Positions 1-17,571 of a stretch of 29,700 nucleotides of DNA are shown here, in pieces. Each line of letters begins with the position of its first letter. Position 1 is the stretch's first letter. The stretch spans positions 1-29,700 of the forward strand of contig LRSR01012451.1 in NCBI GenBank assembly GCA_001579985.1, given 5' to 3'. A program made the position numbers and the translations under genes. The DNA comes from Hypsibius dujardini (taxonomy: Eukaryota > Tardigrada > Eutardigrada > Parachela > Hypsibiidae). The notes beneath the pieces were generated by a model. It worked only from the letters and a program-made list of their open reading frames with translations. It searched no databases and was not told where the DNA came from.

Positions 1-401
1 GCCATGCCATAACAGATGGCTTGAAAACATTCAGAAAAATTCTCTGACCCATTTTAGTTCGTTCCTAAGCCTCACGGTTCGAATTTGAGTCCAAAAAATG
101 GAATAGAAGAATCTCAATGGAGAAGTGTGCAAGTATTCCGGTAGAGGCGCCACTTCGGTTCCATCTCCCTGGGTTGACTTCGCAAAAACGACTGATGCGC
201 CACCTGTTGGCTGCCGGCCTGGTTAAGTTACGATTTCTAAAAGCGGCCTGGTTAACGGCCTTTACCTCGTACGTATGGATTATAATTTTTCGCGAGGTAA
301 AAAAATAACGTCTTGATGGACGACTTCATTAATTAAGTGAAAAATAACTCAACGAGAACGGAATTTGTCGATCGATGAATGAAGTTCAAATTTTGTCGCT
401 T

Positions 402-970
402 TCTCGGATATTTAATTGAAAAAGTTTCTTCGCAAATGATAGACCATTGATTTGACTGCAAATCCTAAACCGGCGTTCCATCCCTATGGCTAGAACTTGC
501 TTGATTCATTGATTTACTGCACAAATACCTTCACCGCGGTGCGCTAACATTGATTGACGGCGTATTTGATTGAGTAAAAAAATAATTCCATTCAAACTCA
601 ATTTTCCGATCCAGTTGTGCGTTTAACTTTCCTCTCTTCACTGGATACTTAATTCAAAAAATATCGTTCCTTCACACACAAGCCATGTTCGATTTCATTT
701 AAAAAACTACTTAACAATTATTGAGCATTGATTGGCTACAAACAAAGCGGAAACCGGCACTTTATCCCTATAGCCGGCGATTCCTTGATTCATTGATTCA
801 TTGCACAAATACCTTCGCCAAGGTGGACTACCATTGATTGGCAACGTATTTGATTGAGTTAAAAAAATAATTCCATTCAAATTGAATTTTCCGATGTAGA
901 TGTGCGTTTGACTTCCCTCTCTTCGTTGGAGATTTGTTTAAAAAGATATTTCCTTCACGCACCAGCCATA
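402..970. repeat. Two-copy tandem duplication, period about 284 bp
   Basis: Copy A is about 402-686 and copy B about 687-970. Matching anchors are offset by 283-285 bases: the GCACAAATACC block (519 and 803), TCCCTA (481 and 765), AATAATTCCA (581 and 866) and AGCCAT (681 and 964). The copies have diverged by many substitutions and small indels. Copy B ends inside the last bases of the transporter exon, so it carries the splice donor, and copy A carries a degenerate version of the same junction. Confidence 0.8.
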
Positions 971-1129
971 TCCGCCGTCCGGTGCGACGATGATTTCCGT
1001 GTAGACAGCCTCCTCCGGCTCGTTCCGATAAGGATGCTGCTCTTTCCGTTCCGATTCATTATTCGGTATGATGACGATTTGCTTGCCCGACGCCGGATCG
1101 GATAGGTATTCCCGTTCACTTTTAGACAT
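963..1129 (-). CDS. First coding exon of a probable SLC16-family monocarboxylate transporter (partial)
   Basis: The exon encodes 55 residues plus two bases of a split Trp codon. It starts at ATG 1129-1127 and ends at a GTGCGT donor just below 963. The N-terminus is polar and charged, as expected for a cytosolic tail, and it finishes with APDGGYGW. The PDGG(W/Y)GW motif stands immediately before the first membrane helix in monocarboxylate transporters (SLC16/MCT), which move lactate, pyruvate or related substrates across the plasma membrane. The next exon, which should carry helix 1, is not visible between 1 and 962, so the intron probably runs off the left edge. An earlier in-frame start is possible because the frame stays open upstream to 1222. 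The call rests on one short motif plus a well-placed donor, so it is moderate. Substrate cannot be inferred. Confidence 0.5.
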
Positions 1130-2095
1130 GACGATGAGGGCTGCTCTCGCATTACTAGGGTATTCAGGTGGAAGAAAGAAGTCCCGAATGGAATGGAATG
1201 GTGTAAAGTGCGATATCAACAAGTGCTGCGTGGATTAATCACAGCTTTTTGATTGCATCAGACAAAACGGCTTGTCGAATTTCGCAAAGATAACAGACAC
1301 GACCGACGTGCGCGCACACGGAACACGTTGCCCTGTTGGCTGCAAATGAGATCGTTTTATAAGCCACGTGACTGATGGATAATAAGCCTGAAAACACGTG
1401 GGTGGTCTGAGTTTGAGCCTCAATCCGACTTCTGCTCGTTGATTGACTGAAATATCGTCCGATTGGCCACCGAATTTGCATAGTTCCTTCCTTCGGGTTT
1501 GCCCGTTAACCCGGTTTACCCGGCCACCCGGCCCGGCCACCCGGCCCGGTCACATTTTTCTGTCTGTATGAAACTTTCTGCCTGACTGTGTTTAATCATG
1601 AATTTCTATCGTTCACATGCCAATTAGTTTGTTATCAGTAACAGTTGTCTCATTAATGTCTCAACAGTTTTTCCAGTTCGGAAATCCGTAAACTAATGTT
1701 GTTTAAATATCTTCTCCGAATTAAAATAAAATTAAAAATATATTTAAATTGCCTGGCGAATCGTATTTAAATAGGATTCCGGGCTATTTAAAAGATAAAA
1801 TACCGATTTTAGTCATTAAAAAATTAATATGAATTAAAATTGCTTATGATTTTAATTGTTTTGGCCCAATTTAATTTAAATTAAACTATATATGGGCACG
1901 TTTTCAACCTCGATTTTATATAAAATTTAAATCGATTTTATTTAAAATGAAAAGGCCGTTTTTGGCCATTTTAAATATTATTTTTAATAAATTAAAAAAA
2001 CACTACCGTAGACATGATTATAAATGATCTCTTCTCCATCTACCTGCCTGGCAACGGTTTCCCTAGCCTTGTGTGTGATAGTATGGGGTCGAATC
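1130..2095. other. Gene-free stretch: upstream of the SLC16-like exon, then AT-rich DNA
   Basis: No supported gene. 1500-1550 holds short GC-rich repeats of the type CCGGCCACCCGG. 1690-2000 is strongly AT-rich, made of interleaved TTTAAAT and AATTAAA words. Open frames here are short and have no recognisable content. Confidence 0.5.
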
Positions 2096-2160
2096 TCGTC
2101 AGCTAGAGACCTGGCTCACGAATCCTATCAACGATCGAACTCGTTCAGTTAAACCTAAGG

Positions 2161-2192
<32 letters not shown>

Positions 2193-2245
2193 GCATGTAT
2201 GTCTGTATGTCTGTTTGTTTGTCTGTCTATCTGTTTGTCTCTGCA
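2161..2245. repeat. (CTGT)n microsatellite, degenerating at its right end
   Basis: A run of CTGT/TCTG tetranucleotides becomes interrupted by GTATGT and GTTTGT variants. It produces a spurious open frame on the opposite strand. Confidence 0.9.
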
Positions 2246-3326
2246 ACGCGCATCTGTCTGTCGTTTGATTTGACCGGAAGTTGAACGAATGCCCATCATT
2301 TGACTTTTCACGCACCTCATTTTAGTACGAGATATCTACACAACTCAGTAATACGCAATTTTGTTTGATTTTCGTGACTCCTGGAGTCGTTTCAAAAGCT
2401 CTAAATTCTGATCGAATGGTAAGATAACAAGATCTTCGATCACGACGCACGAGTCAATCCAAGAGATAAACAGACACACAGGCACACAGACACACAGCCC
2501 TCGCGACCGCAATACACAGTACCACCGTAATCAGGCGTATATAATCTGCCACAGATTTAAGATCTCTTACCGTACCGTTTGGGCTTCCTGTGCGTGGGAA
2601 CCACACCCTGTGGTCAGCGTTTCAGCTGGATGAGCCACACAGGCGACTATACATACGTATTGCCAAGAAGGTACTGTATGCTCAGCGAACCGAGAGACGA
2701 CTAGAGTAATTCCGCCGAATCGGTCAATCCTTGTTGCAGAAAAGGGGCGAGCCCACTTTAATTCGGACTGTTTCCGGTTGTGGGCACAAATCCCTCCGCA
2801 TCCATTGTGGCAACGTTGTCTAGTGGAGAGAGAGAGGGAGAGAGAGAGAGAGAGAGGAAGAGTAGACGGAGTAAGACTCATTAATCCTCAGTATAAGGGG
2901 GCAGCACGCCCTTCCGGAATATAATGCCGGAATATATTAACGAAATAAAAAAATATTTCTCGGGGCTGTAAAGACTTTATTTCTACGTAGCACTTTTCAG
3001 CGTACACTTCGCACTACACTCCGCAGAACCGTACACACATGATGTTGTTAACCGGACATTTAACTGAAGAAATTAGGAAGGAAATAATTTTTTCGTATAT
3101 TGACTGCCGAGGGAGTAGGTCGTAAATTCCGGAATGTCTTTAGCGCGTACGGTCTAAAAGTGTTCTTGCCTGATTTTCTTGCATGCCAGTCTCAAGCGAA
3201 GGGGTTTTATGGGTTTCCATCATGAGTGGAAGGGGGCACTTTCGCTGTAAATAATAGGGCAGAAAACATCTGTCCCTGTCAGGCATGCCTTTGTCTTGCC
3301 ACAAACAGAGAGACAGACAGAGAGCG

Positions 3327-3376
<50 letters not shown>

Positions 3377-3567
3377 AGAGCAGACAGACAGACAGACAGA
3401 CTCACGCTTACACTTTCGGAGAGACAATTAGCTCTATAAATAACCCGGGCGCACACGCCGCTGATGAGTTCTTAGTTTCTTGATCACTTGGAATGATCGT
3501 AAGAGTACGTGACACGCAATATGCGTGGCACTGATATCTCAGAGTCCTAACTAACACGGCGCAGACT
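2246..3567. other. Gene-free stretch with GA and GACA microsatellites
   Basis: No supported gene. A (GA)n tract lies at about 2824-2860 and a long (GACA)n tract at about 3308-3400. The open frames across these tracts are repeat translations (SVCLSVCL-like and DRQTDRQT-like) and not genes. Confidence 0.6.
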
Positions 3568-3831
3568 TTAATTAGGATCGATCAAATCCATCTGGATTTC
3601 AATTGACGTTGACTCCCCTTCGTATAATCCGAGAGCTAAGACATCCTGCCATAAATAGACACTATTTACGTCACAGTTCGTCTGCTGCTCTTCCAAACAC
3701 ACGCGAAAACTAATCCAGGAGCGTGTAGTCACTCTCTCACATCCTGTAGCGATACCGTCGGGATCTTGGTCGCTCTGGACCTCACAAATGGGGTAATTGT
3801 CTGGACTCTGAATCTGCGCTGCGAACGACAC
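3568..3831 (-). other. Unassigned open frame (87 aa), possible exon or gene relic
   Basis: This frame has a mixed, protein-like composition with four Cys and no low-complexity run, unlike the other open frames in 1130-5200. I do not recognise the sequence and see no signal peptide or membrane segment. The frame also stays open upstream of its ATG, so it could be a terminal exon, a decayed gene or chance. Its start lies inside the left arm of the hairpin at 3812-3879. Confidence 0.2.
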
Positions 3832-3879
3832 ACGGAATCCCGTTCATTTTGAATTGGTCGTGTCGTTTGCAGCGCAGAT
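3812..3879. repeat. Inverted repeat: 20-bp arms, 28-nt loop
   Basis: The left arm 3812-3831 and right arm 3860-3879 are reverse complements at 19 of 20 positions (core ATCTGCGCTGC). It does not match a bacterial-type terminator, and its role is unknown. Confidence 0.85.
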
Positions 3880-3954
3880 CATAGACGCGTTTAGCAGTCG
3901 GACCGAGATACTTTTAATCCCTATGCCGACTGGCCTTCAACCTGGACAGTCCAA

Positions 3955-4170
3955 TTTATTACTACTATTAATCACTAATTTACTACTATACTATTACTAT
4001 ACCACTACTACTAATTACTACTACTGTTTATATATATTTTATGTTATTTCCAAGGTTTTTTCGTATATATATTTTACGTTTTACCATTTTGTAGTGACGG
4101 TATAGTTTCAAGAGTCGATATGTTCACTTTTGTATGTTCACTTTTATGTGAGACAGTATGTTCACTTTTT
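3955..4170. repeat. ACT-rich simple sequence followed by a triplicated TATGTTCACTTTT word
   Basis: 3957-4030 is built of TTACTACTA words. 4119-4170 has three copies of TATGTTCACTTTT, the last separated by a short spacer. Confidence 0.75.
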
Positions 4171-4235
4171 AAAATTATAACTTATTGTCTCTTCAATTAT
4201 ATACTTTCGAACTATATAAATTATATACGCAAGCA

Positions 4236-4388
4236 ATATAGGCAGGCAGTTATAAGCAGGCAGTTATAGGCAGGCAGTTTTAGGCATGCAGTTTTAGGCA
4301 TGCAGTTTTAGGCATGCAGTTTTAGGCATGCAATTTTAGGCAGGCAGTATAGGCAGGCAGTATATAGGCAGGCAGTATATAGGCAGTT
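4236..4388. repeat. Minisatellite, unit about 14 bp (TTAGGCAGGCAGTT and variants)
   Basis: About eleven units are arranged head to tail. The first use ATAGGCAGGCAGTT, the middle ones TTAGGCATGCAGTT, and the last shift to 13-15 bp ATATAGGCAGGCAGT forms. The variants sit in blocks, which suggests recent local unit expansion. Confidence 0.9.
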
Positions 4389-5200
4389 GTAATATGTAAC
4401 TTGTATTTATCGGCTACTTCCGATCCGGAACACTTCTAACATATATTATATAAAACAGATTACATAAAGTTGTATACTGTAGCAGGACACTGGTATAACT
4501 ACCAAACATTCAACATGCAAAAAAATAATCCCAATCAGCGACAGGATGAAAAAGAAACGTGGAAGACTTCGTCATTCAATACCGCGATAATGGCTCGCGC
4601 AACTTCAATCCATTGTTGGGTCTCTGTTTGGGTCGTTAAATATCGACCGCGGAGGACCGTCTAGTATACTGCTCACCTACAAAGGTCCTCGCCGCGTGCC
4701 GTGTCGCTTATGACATCCCGCCCATTTTGAGGCCCCTCTCCTAGTGCCTGCTTAGGCTAGAAGAAAAGGATTTCCTCTTCCTGGTTGTATATAGACCCCT
4801 TCTCTTCCTGTTAAAATGCAAATCGATTTTCCTCCCTCCTCTCTGCGCACAAAAACGTTACAGTCACGCAGCGCGCCAAATGAACCGTAATCTCCCCATG
4901 GACAGGACAGGTGAGTATAGCTTTACCCTAGCCTCAACCCCCTCACGTATTTAATATTTTCACCGTAAATTCATTCCCCCTTTCCCCTTATCTTCATCCT
5001 TCTCCGCTTCTCTATTCTTTCCACCGTTCACCGCCGAACACGTCATATTATTTTCGTCCGTTAAAAAAGTGGTCCGCCATAAGGTTCTCGGCAGTCCGGT
5101 CAATCGGTCTCACTAAAGTAAACCGTCAGGCCCGGTTAGTGTCTCGACATCATCTGTCTGGCTGCATTTCTCATTCCATTCGACCTGCGTACGTTGTATA
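4389..5200 (+). promoter_or_regulatory. Presumed upstream/5' region of the RD3 homologue, with a possible 5' UTR exon
   Basis: The stretch is pyrimidine-rich and no coding exon was recognised. A strong splice donor, CAG|GTGAGT, begins at 4911 and could close a noncoding first exon that joins an acceptor somewhere before the ATG at 5201. No acceptor is obvious: the nearest AGs at about 5094 and 5129 have weak pyrimidine tracts. No clear TATA box was identified. Confidence 0.25.
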
Positions 5201-7526
5201 ATGGGTTCAAGCGACTGGACGCTGAAAGCCTGGATCGAGTGGTTCAAGGGCGAGGCCAGCTACGCCAACCAGAAGCTCCCGGAGAAGTCGGAGAGCCAAC
5301 TCGTGTCCGAGTCGCTGCTGCACGAACTGGACTTGGCCGTCAAAGAGATCGAAGAGCGTAACCGCATACGCGACGCGGAGGAACGGAAACGGACCGGGAA
5401 TCAGAAGGTTAGTCTTCCTACGTATACATTACCGTTAAATAATTCTTTCCAATATTTCCATCAGAAATATATATATATATATATATATACATATATAGCA
5501 TTTTCTGCTATTCTTATTTTATAAGTCTATAGTATTTTTTTGCCTCGCGATCGGTTATGTGAAATTGTATTGATCGGTAGTGTTGGGATAAGCCTTTATT
5601 CAGGGACCTTTCCACAGTACCTTACTGTACCTTTTAGAGTAAGGTCAAGGTGTGCACGTATGTTGAAACTCGCCAAGCCGTGCGGCCTTGAAGTGAGCAA
5701 TGCAGCAGCAACGGCGACATCCGGTATTTATCGATTTTTCGCAGTATCTTTCCCCCTCTTCCAGTTCCTCTTTCGCCAGCGAAAAAAAGGGAGGGGGGAA
5801 AGAAATGATAACTACACGGAGATCGATAAAATGGACCGTCGAGCAGCTGCTGCACCTGCGACGTACATACGTTGGTGTTTGCGTTTTTCGCTTTGCGTAA
5901 TGCCCACGTTAGTGTTGGCTTTAAGCATCGTTATATATATCTACATGGGACCTTAAAGGCTCTTGTGTTCCCATCATCCCTACAGGTAGACTACTCCTGG
6001 CTGATCGATCCGATCCGGCTGCACAAGCGTTCCTATGAGATTATGCCGGGCGAGCGGATGGAGATTGAGAGTCTCTGCTGGCAGATCCTCCCGGCGGAAT
6101 GCAGCAAGGTGGGTTCTCTCTCTCCGCGTGTGTGTGTATGTGTCAGTGTAGGTAAACACTCCCGGTTTTGGAGTTGGACCGCGTTTTGCCTTCCCTTCTT
6201 GCAAATGCTTCACGCGTGGGGGGTCCTTTAAACAAAGTGCAGGCACGCCGCAACCTTGAATGATGATATAAGGTCGTTATGCATGTTTCGCCGAAAAATT
6301 CGTCGATAATTACTTTATTACTTATATGCGGAAGTAAAAAGTATTGTATCTAAAATAATGAAAACGGTGCCCGTTGATATGACAAGAGTTCTCATGAAGT
6401 TACAGTACTGAAATATCAAGATTGCATGGCAACTTGACTTAGGCTGTGCTTTACAGACAAATACGCACAGAGGGACTGGCAATGGCAAAGACAGATCCAG
6501 ATCCAGATACAGGCACAAGCACAGCCACAGGCACAGGCACAGGCACAGACACAGGCACAGACACAGACACAGGCACAGACACAGACACAACACAGACACA
6601 GACACAGACACAGACACAGACACAAACACAGACACAGACACAGACACACAGGCACAGGCTCAGACACCACCAGAGACACAGGCACATGCGCGCAGAGGCT
6701 AATGCACGTGAAGAGGCAGAAATAGAAGATAATACACTAGATGAAATAGCACTGACAGACTGACACAAGACATCGATGCACAGGTACATGCACAGGCACA
6801 TGCGCGCAGAGGCAAATGCACGTGAAGACACAGAAATAGAAGATAATACACTAGATGAAATAGCACTGCCAAACAGACACAAGACATCTATGCACAGACA
6901 TGGTGACTTTCATCCTTTTGACGACATGTATCGTAAAATACTCATTTGTCTCATGTTTAAACGGATCCACTACGCTCTTGGCCTTTAAAACAATTACCGA
7001 TCCATTGGGTAACCATCGATTCATCAACGAAAAGAATGTACCCGCAGGCAGCATAGCATTCCCTCTTCCAGGAATCATGAAAAAAGGAGGCATGATCGAA
7101 GATGATGCCGTAATTGAGCAATAACAAGAAATCGATTTCTTTTGAGAGAATCGTTCGCCAAAACAAATCTGTCGATGACATAGTTCCGTGCAGTTAATCT
7201 TCCGATTTCCGATTTAAAAATTCTGCTCTTTACAATTTGGTGTGATCAATTTTCAGGTGATAATGCAGTTCCGCGAATATCTCGCCCGTGAGCCGATGGT
7301 CCAAGAGATTCCGGTGCTGTTCCGCGCCTGCCTGAATCAGACACTCCAGTCACGTCCACTGCAGGATCCCGAACCGCCGGCCAGCCTCATGACCAAGGTC
7401 AAGCGCTCCAACAAGGTCATCCCCTTCAGTCAGAGTATGATGAATATGCGCCGCAACTCACAGGAAATGCAGATCCGCATGCCCATCCAGTTCAGCACGC
7501 TCGACGTGCGAACGCTCCCGGTCTGA
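5201..7526 (+). CDS. RD3: RD3 (retinal degeneration 3) family protein, complete, 3 exons
   Basis: Exons are 5201-5407, 5986-6108 and 7257-7526. All junctions are phase 0 with GT-AG ends, and together they give 199 aa (vertebrate RD3 is about 195). Exon 1 opens with a short hydrophobic/aromatic helix containing LKAWIEWF and continues as a charged coiled-coil-like segment (about residues 35-66). Exon 2 opens with the family signature VDYSWL at 70-75, and exon 3 includes the QFRE and PVLF segments of the conserved core. In vertebrates RD3 binds and inhibits retinal membrane guanylate cyclases and helps their traffic out of the ER. The role here is inferred only as a probable regulator or trafficking factor for membrane guanylate cyclases. 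The exon boundary just before VDYSWL supports homology. The C-terminal tail after about residue 150 is less conserved. Confidence 0.85.
5466..5500. repeat. (AT)n tract in RD3 intron 1
   Basis: Alternating AT with one C interruption, located about 60 bases into intron 1 (5408-5985). Confidence 0.85.
6485..6665. repeat. Imperfect CAGACA/CAGGCA hexanucleotide array in RD3 intron 2
   Basis: A run of CAGACA and CAGGCA units. It yields spurious open frames on both strands (TDTGTDTD-like and CVCVCV-like). Confidence 0.85.
6680..6900. repeat. 114-bp tandem duplication in RD3 intron 2
   Basis: Copy 1 starts at 6680 and copy 2 at 6794, both beginning AGGCACATGCGCGCAG. They are nearly identical for about 105 bases. 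The same translated phrase, MRAEANARE followed by EIEDNTLDEIAL, can be read from each copy on the plus strand. Confidence 0.85.
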
Positions 7527-9081
7527 ACAATAATTATCAATAAGAACAGCCGGAGCGCGCCCACACCGCGTACAAGGAACAAGAACTACGTTCTCCCCCT
7601 TTCAAGACGGATCCCTAGTTCACACTTTCGATTATGTCCCCACTCGCGTCCACTTCATTCAAAGTTTCAGATTTCAGAGTTTCAAATGATTATTCCTAAT
7701 CTGTCACCGTATGACGAGGCGTTTGTATTACTGTACTGTATATATAAAATTTAGTACTGACAACAACATCATGAGACCTACAAGCATGATGTATGGGTGT
7801 ACATGTGCGACACAAAAATCGACAGACTATGAAGATTAAAAGAGAAGGAATAGATTGGTGAAAAGGATGAGATGAGAAATGAAGGCTTTAAGTTTTGTTT
7901 GACATACAACCGAAGAGCCGGTAACTGCAGTACGAGTACTACGAGTATGGTAACGCAAGCATACCGGTACAGTAGAATGTAAAGTATGCGATACTTACTT
8001 CGGGCGATTTTCAGTCACGGATTTCAAAACGTCTCCAATTTTTTTTAATTAGTTCAATATTAAGGATGATTTAAAACATTTATTTCATAGGCGAATCTCT
8101 GAGAATTTTTTTTACGAAAGTTACGAAAACACTGGATTATTCCGTTTTGCTTGATCTTCCCTGTAAAAATGGCGATTTATCGAAAGGCACTGAATATAAT
8201 TATTTTGATGTTGCTCCATTTCAAATTTAATTGGAAATTCACTGGCATCATCCAAATATTTTTCGGACATCAGGGGGCGGAGCTAGACGCCAACTCTGGA
8301 AAGCTTGACTGGAATTTTCGGTCCTTTTTGAAAACTGTCTATAGCTCCGCCCTCTTATCGCCGAAAAATATTTGGTGGAGGCCCATCGATTTCAAATGAA
8401 ATTTGGGATAAGACAGTGTCAAAATTGGAGACGTTTTGAAATGAATCTCTGAAAATCGCCCCAAGTAAGTCTCGCATTTATTAATGTTATGCCATCCTGT
8501 TCAGAATGCTGTTAACGTGTTGGAATTAAGAGTGTGTTTATAAACAGTAGAATGCACGCGATGGTTTCCGTTAATGGGACAGTTAAAAAAGACAAAAGCC
8601 ACGTAATCAAATGAAAACGGGTAGTACGCCGCACCGGAATAACTGAAGAATGTACCTCCACATTCGCTAGATTCTGTCTCTATCACGGAGAACTCTCTTG
8701 AAAGATCAACAAAATAAAATACCAACAACAAGATCCCGAAAAAAAAGGTCTACAGGTACACAGTACGGCTGAGTGCATGCATGATGTACATCTGTAGACT
8801 AGAAGATGGTCAGAAGAAAAGGAGGAGGAGAAGGAGTAGGCAGCAATGTGAGAGATGGAAGGTCGAGGTAGACAGCTCTGTCAACTGTTTCCCACGTCGT
8901 CGAAGAGTCCGATTTTGGAGAAAAGTGTCCTCGACGATGAGAGGGACGAGAAAGAAGACTTTTGATCGTGCCATCCGCGAAAGATCGGCAGAGCTCATGC
9001 CATGCTCAGGGAAGAAAAGGATTGTACACTGCTGAGAGAACCCCTGAAAGTGAGCGTGAACAAACCATGACACAAGGGTGG
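7527..9081. other. Convergent intergenic region between the RD3 and SEC14L genes
   Basis: It contains the 3' ends of both neighbours and a foldback element at 7986-8477. No canonical AATAAA follows RD3 closely. A plus-strand AATAAA occurs near 8709, and minus-strand candidates lie near 8080 and 8477 within the element. 8810-8850 is GGA-rich. No gene was seen. Confidence 0.5.
7986..8477. mobile_element. MITE-like foldback element with about 55-bp terminal inverted repeats
   Basis: The left terminus from 7986 and the right terminus up to 8477 are reverse complements over about 55 bases with few mismatches. Both begin ATGCGA and share ACTTACTT, GGGCGATTTTCAG and ATTTCAAAACGTCTCCAATTTT. A second inverted pair lies inside: 8252-8286 against 8339-8374, sharing CCAAATATTTTTCGG and GGGCGGAGCTA. 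No transposase frame is present and I could not identify a target-site duplication. This looks like a non-autonomous DNA transposon relic. Confidence 0.75.
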
Positions 9082-15705
<6,624 letters not shown>

Positions 15706-17571
15706 GATGTGTGGGTCTGCGCTGTTCGGCTTCCTCAGGCGAGAATAGAACAAAAAATCTCTAGGATGCCTCCCATAAAATAACAGTCTTTGGCCCGGCC
15801 CCACGGGACACCCAGGTGTAATGAACAACAATAAAAGCGATCTCCGCGGGCAGTGTGCTTATCTTCTCAGCCACCGACCCCCCGAGTCCGCTCAACAGGG
15901 CGTCGGAAGTTTATCAATACCGTTGTCCCGTCGTCCGCGTCGTCCACGTCGGTCAAAGTGTTGACATTTCGCGTCGAAGTACTGTCTTCTCCGCTTGATG
16001 CGCTGACGTTGGAGACGCTGACGAAGAAGTCAGATGCTCAAAGTGTCCGAAACAAAAAAAATTTCCAATTCGATTCAAAACAGCAGTGCCAATGTTACGT
16101 TCAGTGGTCAAATTGATCCCAAAAGCAGCAGAGCAGCCTGATCCGAGTGACTGACGAAGTCTGAAGATTGTTTTCGCCAGGGGTCCAAGATTCCGACGCT
16201 TTCGAGCCCGCTGGTCGCTTTCCGCAAAAAAATTCACAACGCAAGTCGAATCTGGGGATGATTAAAAGTTGACGGTCGCCAGGTGACTCAAAAAACGATG
16301 GCTGGCGAAATGGCACAGGCTGTTTATGCTGGAACGGCGGGTCTGGTTGGGGGTCCTAAAATTTGCGACGTCTTGAACGTTGTCTTCACCCTGACAAATT
16401 ATTCGCTGCCGCGTAGAATGATGGAAACAGTAAAAAGATGATTTTCCGGCGATTGGGAGGGGAAAAGACTCCAGGAAACTCAAACAGCAATAATTCAGCA
16501 CACCGTCGTGGCAGTGGATTCCCTCGAAAACGTCGATCAGGCTGGGGTCCAGGATTCTTCCACTTCGCTTGATTAAAATTGCGCAGGTAGCGCGTCGTCA
16601 GCTCCGCTCACTCGTGAGCGAAGTGTAATAGTTGTGCATGTCGCGAGAGAATATGTGGCTGGTGGTGTGTGAGAAGCCCGCGAGCTCGAAAAAAAATCTG
16701 TCATATGGAGAGAGAAAGACCAGCAAGTGAAAGTGTTGGTGTCTGCAATATTTTGGGGAGTTGGAGAGTTCGCTCGACGACCCCTAAATAACTGCAACGG
16801 CGAGTTGCCACCAACCAATCGCCAGTCACGCCGAGTTGAAATGGGCGGGCTTAGGTTGGAAAAACCACAACAAAGCCGCCTGTGCAGGGTTGCTGGTTGT
16901 GCAATTCCTTAGATAAACACAAAATTAAATTTCTTGAAATGTATAAAAAAGGGGATATTTTTATAAAAACGGGAAAACTAACATTTATAAAGAAAAAGGT
17001 GATGATATGATGCGAGGTCGAAAATAACACAGGTTGCGATTAAGCGCTTTCCCTCTTCCTATTAGAATAGGGTCTAGGCCGACACTATTCGCTAAATAAA
17101 ATCAATGTCTGTCCTACAAATACTAACAGCTTTGTGGTAAATGATGTACGCATACTGGTAGTTCCTTCACAACTAAAATTCAAAAAACGTCGCAACTCTG
17201 GTCTCAATTAAATTTCGGAAATTAATCATGCAGTTCAGTCGGGTTAGAAATTAATTTTAGTTGATACTCAGTACACGCGATTGTTTTTCCGAGCACTATA
17301 ATGACGTTTCAATTAATTGGGACGTTTCCCCAGTTGCAGCACTGCATTTCTCCAGCAGCATGTGCATGCGCACCACGCTCGAAATGAAGAATCATCAATC
17401 AACTGAAGAGAGAGGAGCCCCATTTAATGAACAAGTCCCCGGGCTTCTTCTTCATTTTTCCTCGGGAAAAATCAACAACACTCCCCGTGTCTCCATCACC
17501 AGGTCCCGTCCAAAATTTTCTCACCATCCCCACATATAGGGAATTGAATTTTGGATTGTTTGCCACACGCC
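15706..17571. promoter_or_regulatory. Divergent 5' region shared by the SEC14L (-) and cyclin T (+) genes
   Basis: This 1.87-kb gap must hold the promoters and any noncoding first exons of both genes. No recognisable protein was found. A CCAAT word occurs at 16815-16819, and TATAAAA words at about 16943 and 16966 lie in an AT-rich patch. None can be assigned to a start site from sequence alone. Confidence 0.4.

Noticed and set aside
75-92. GGTTCGAATTT, a B-box-like tRNA word
   Set aside because: There is no matching A box or acceptor stem at the right distance, so a tRNA cannot be folded.
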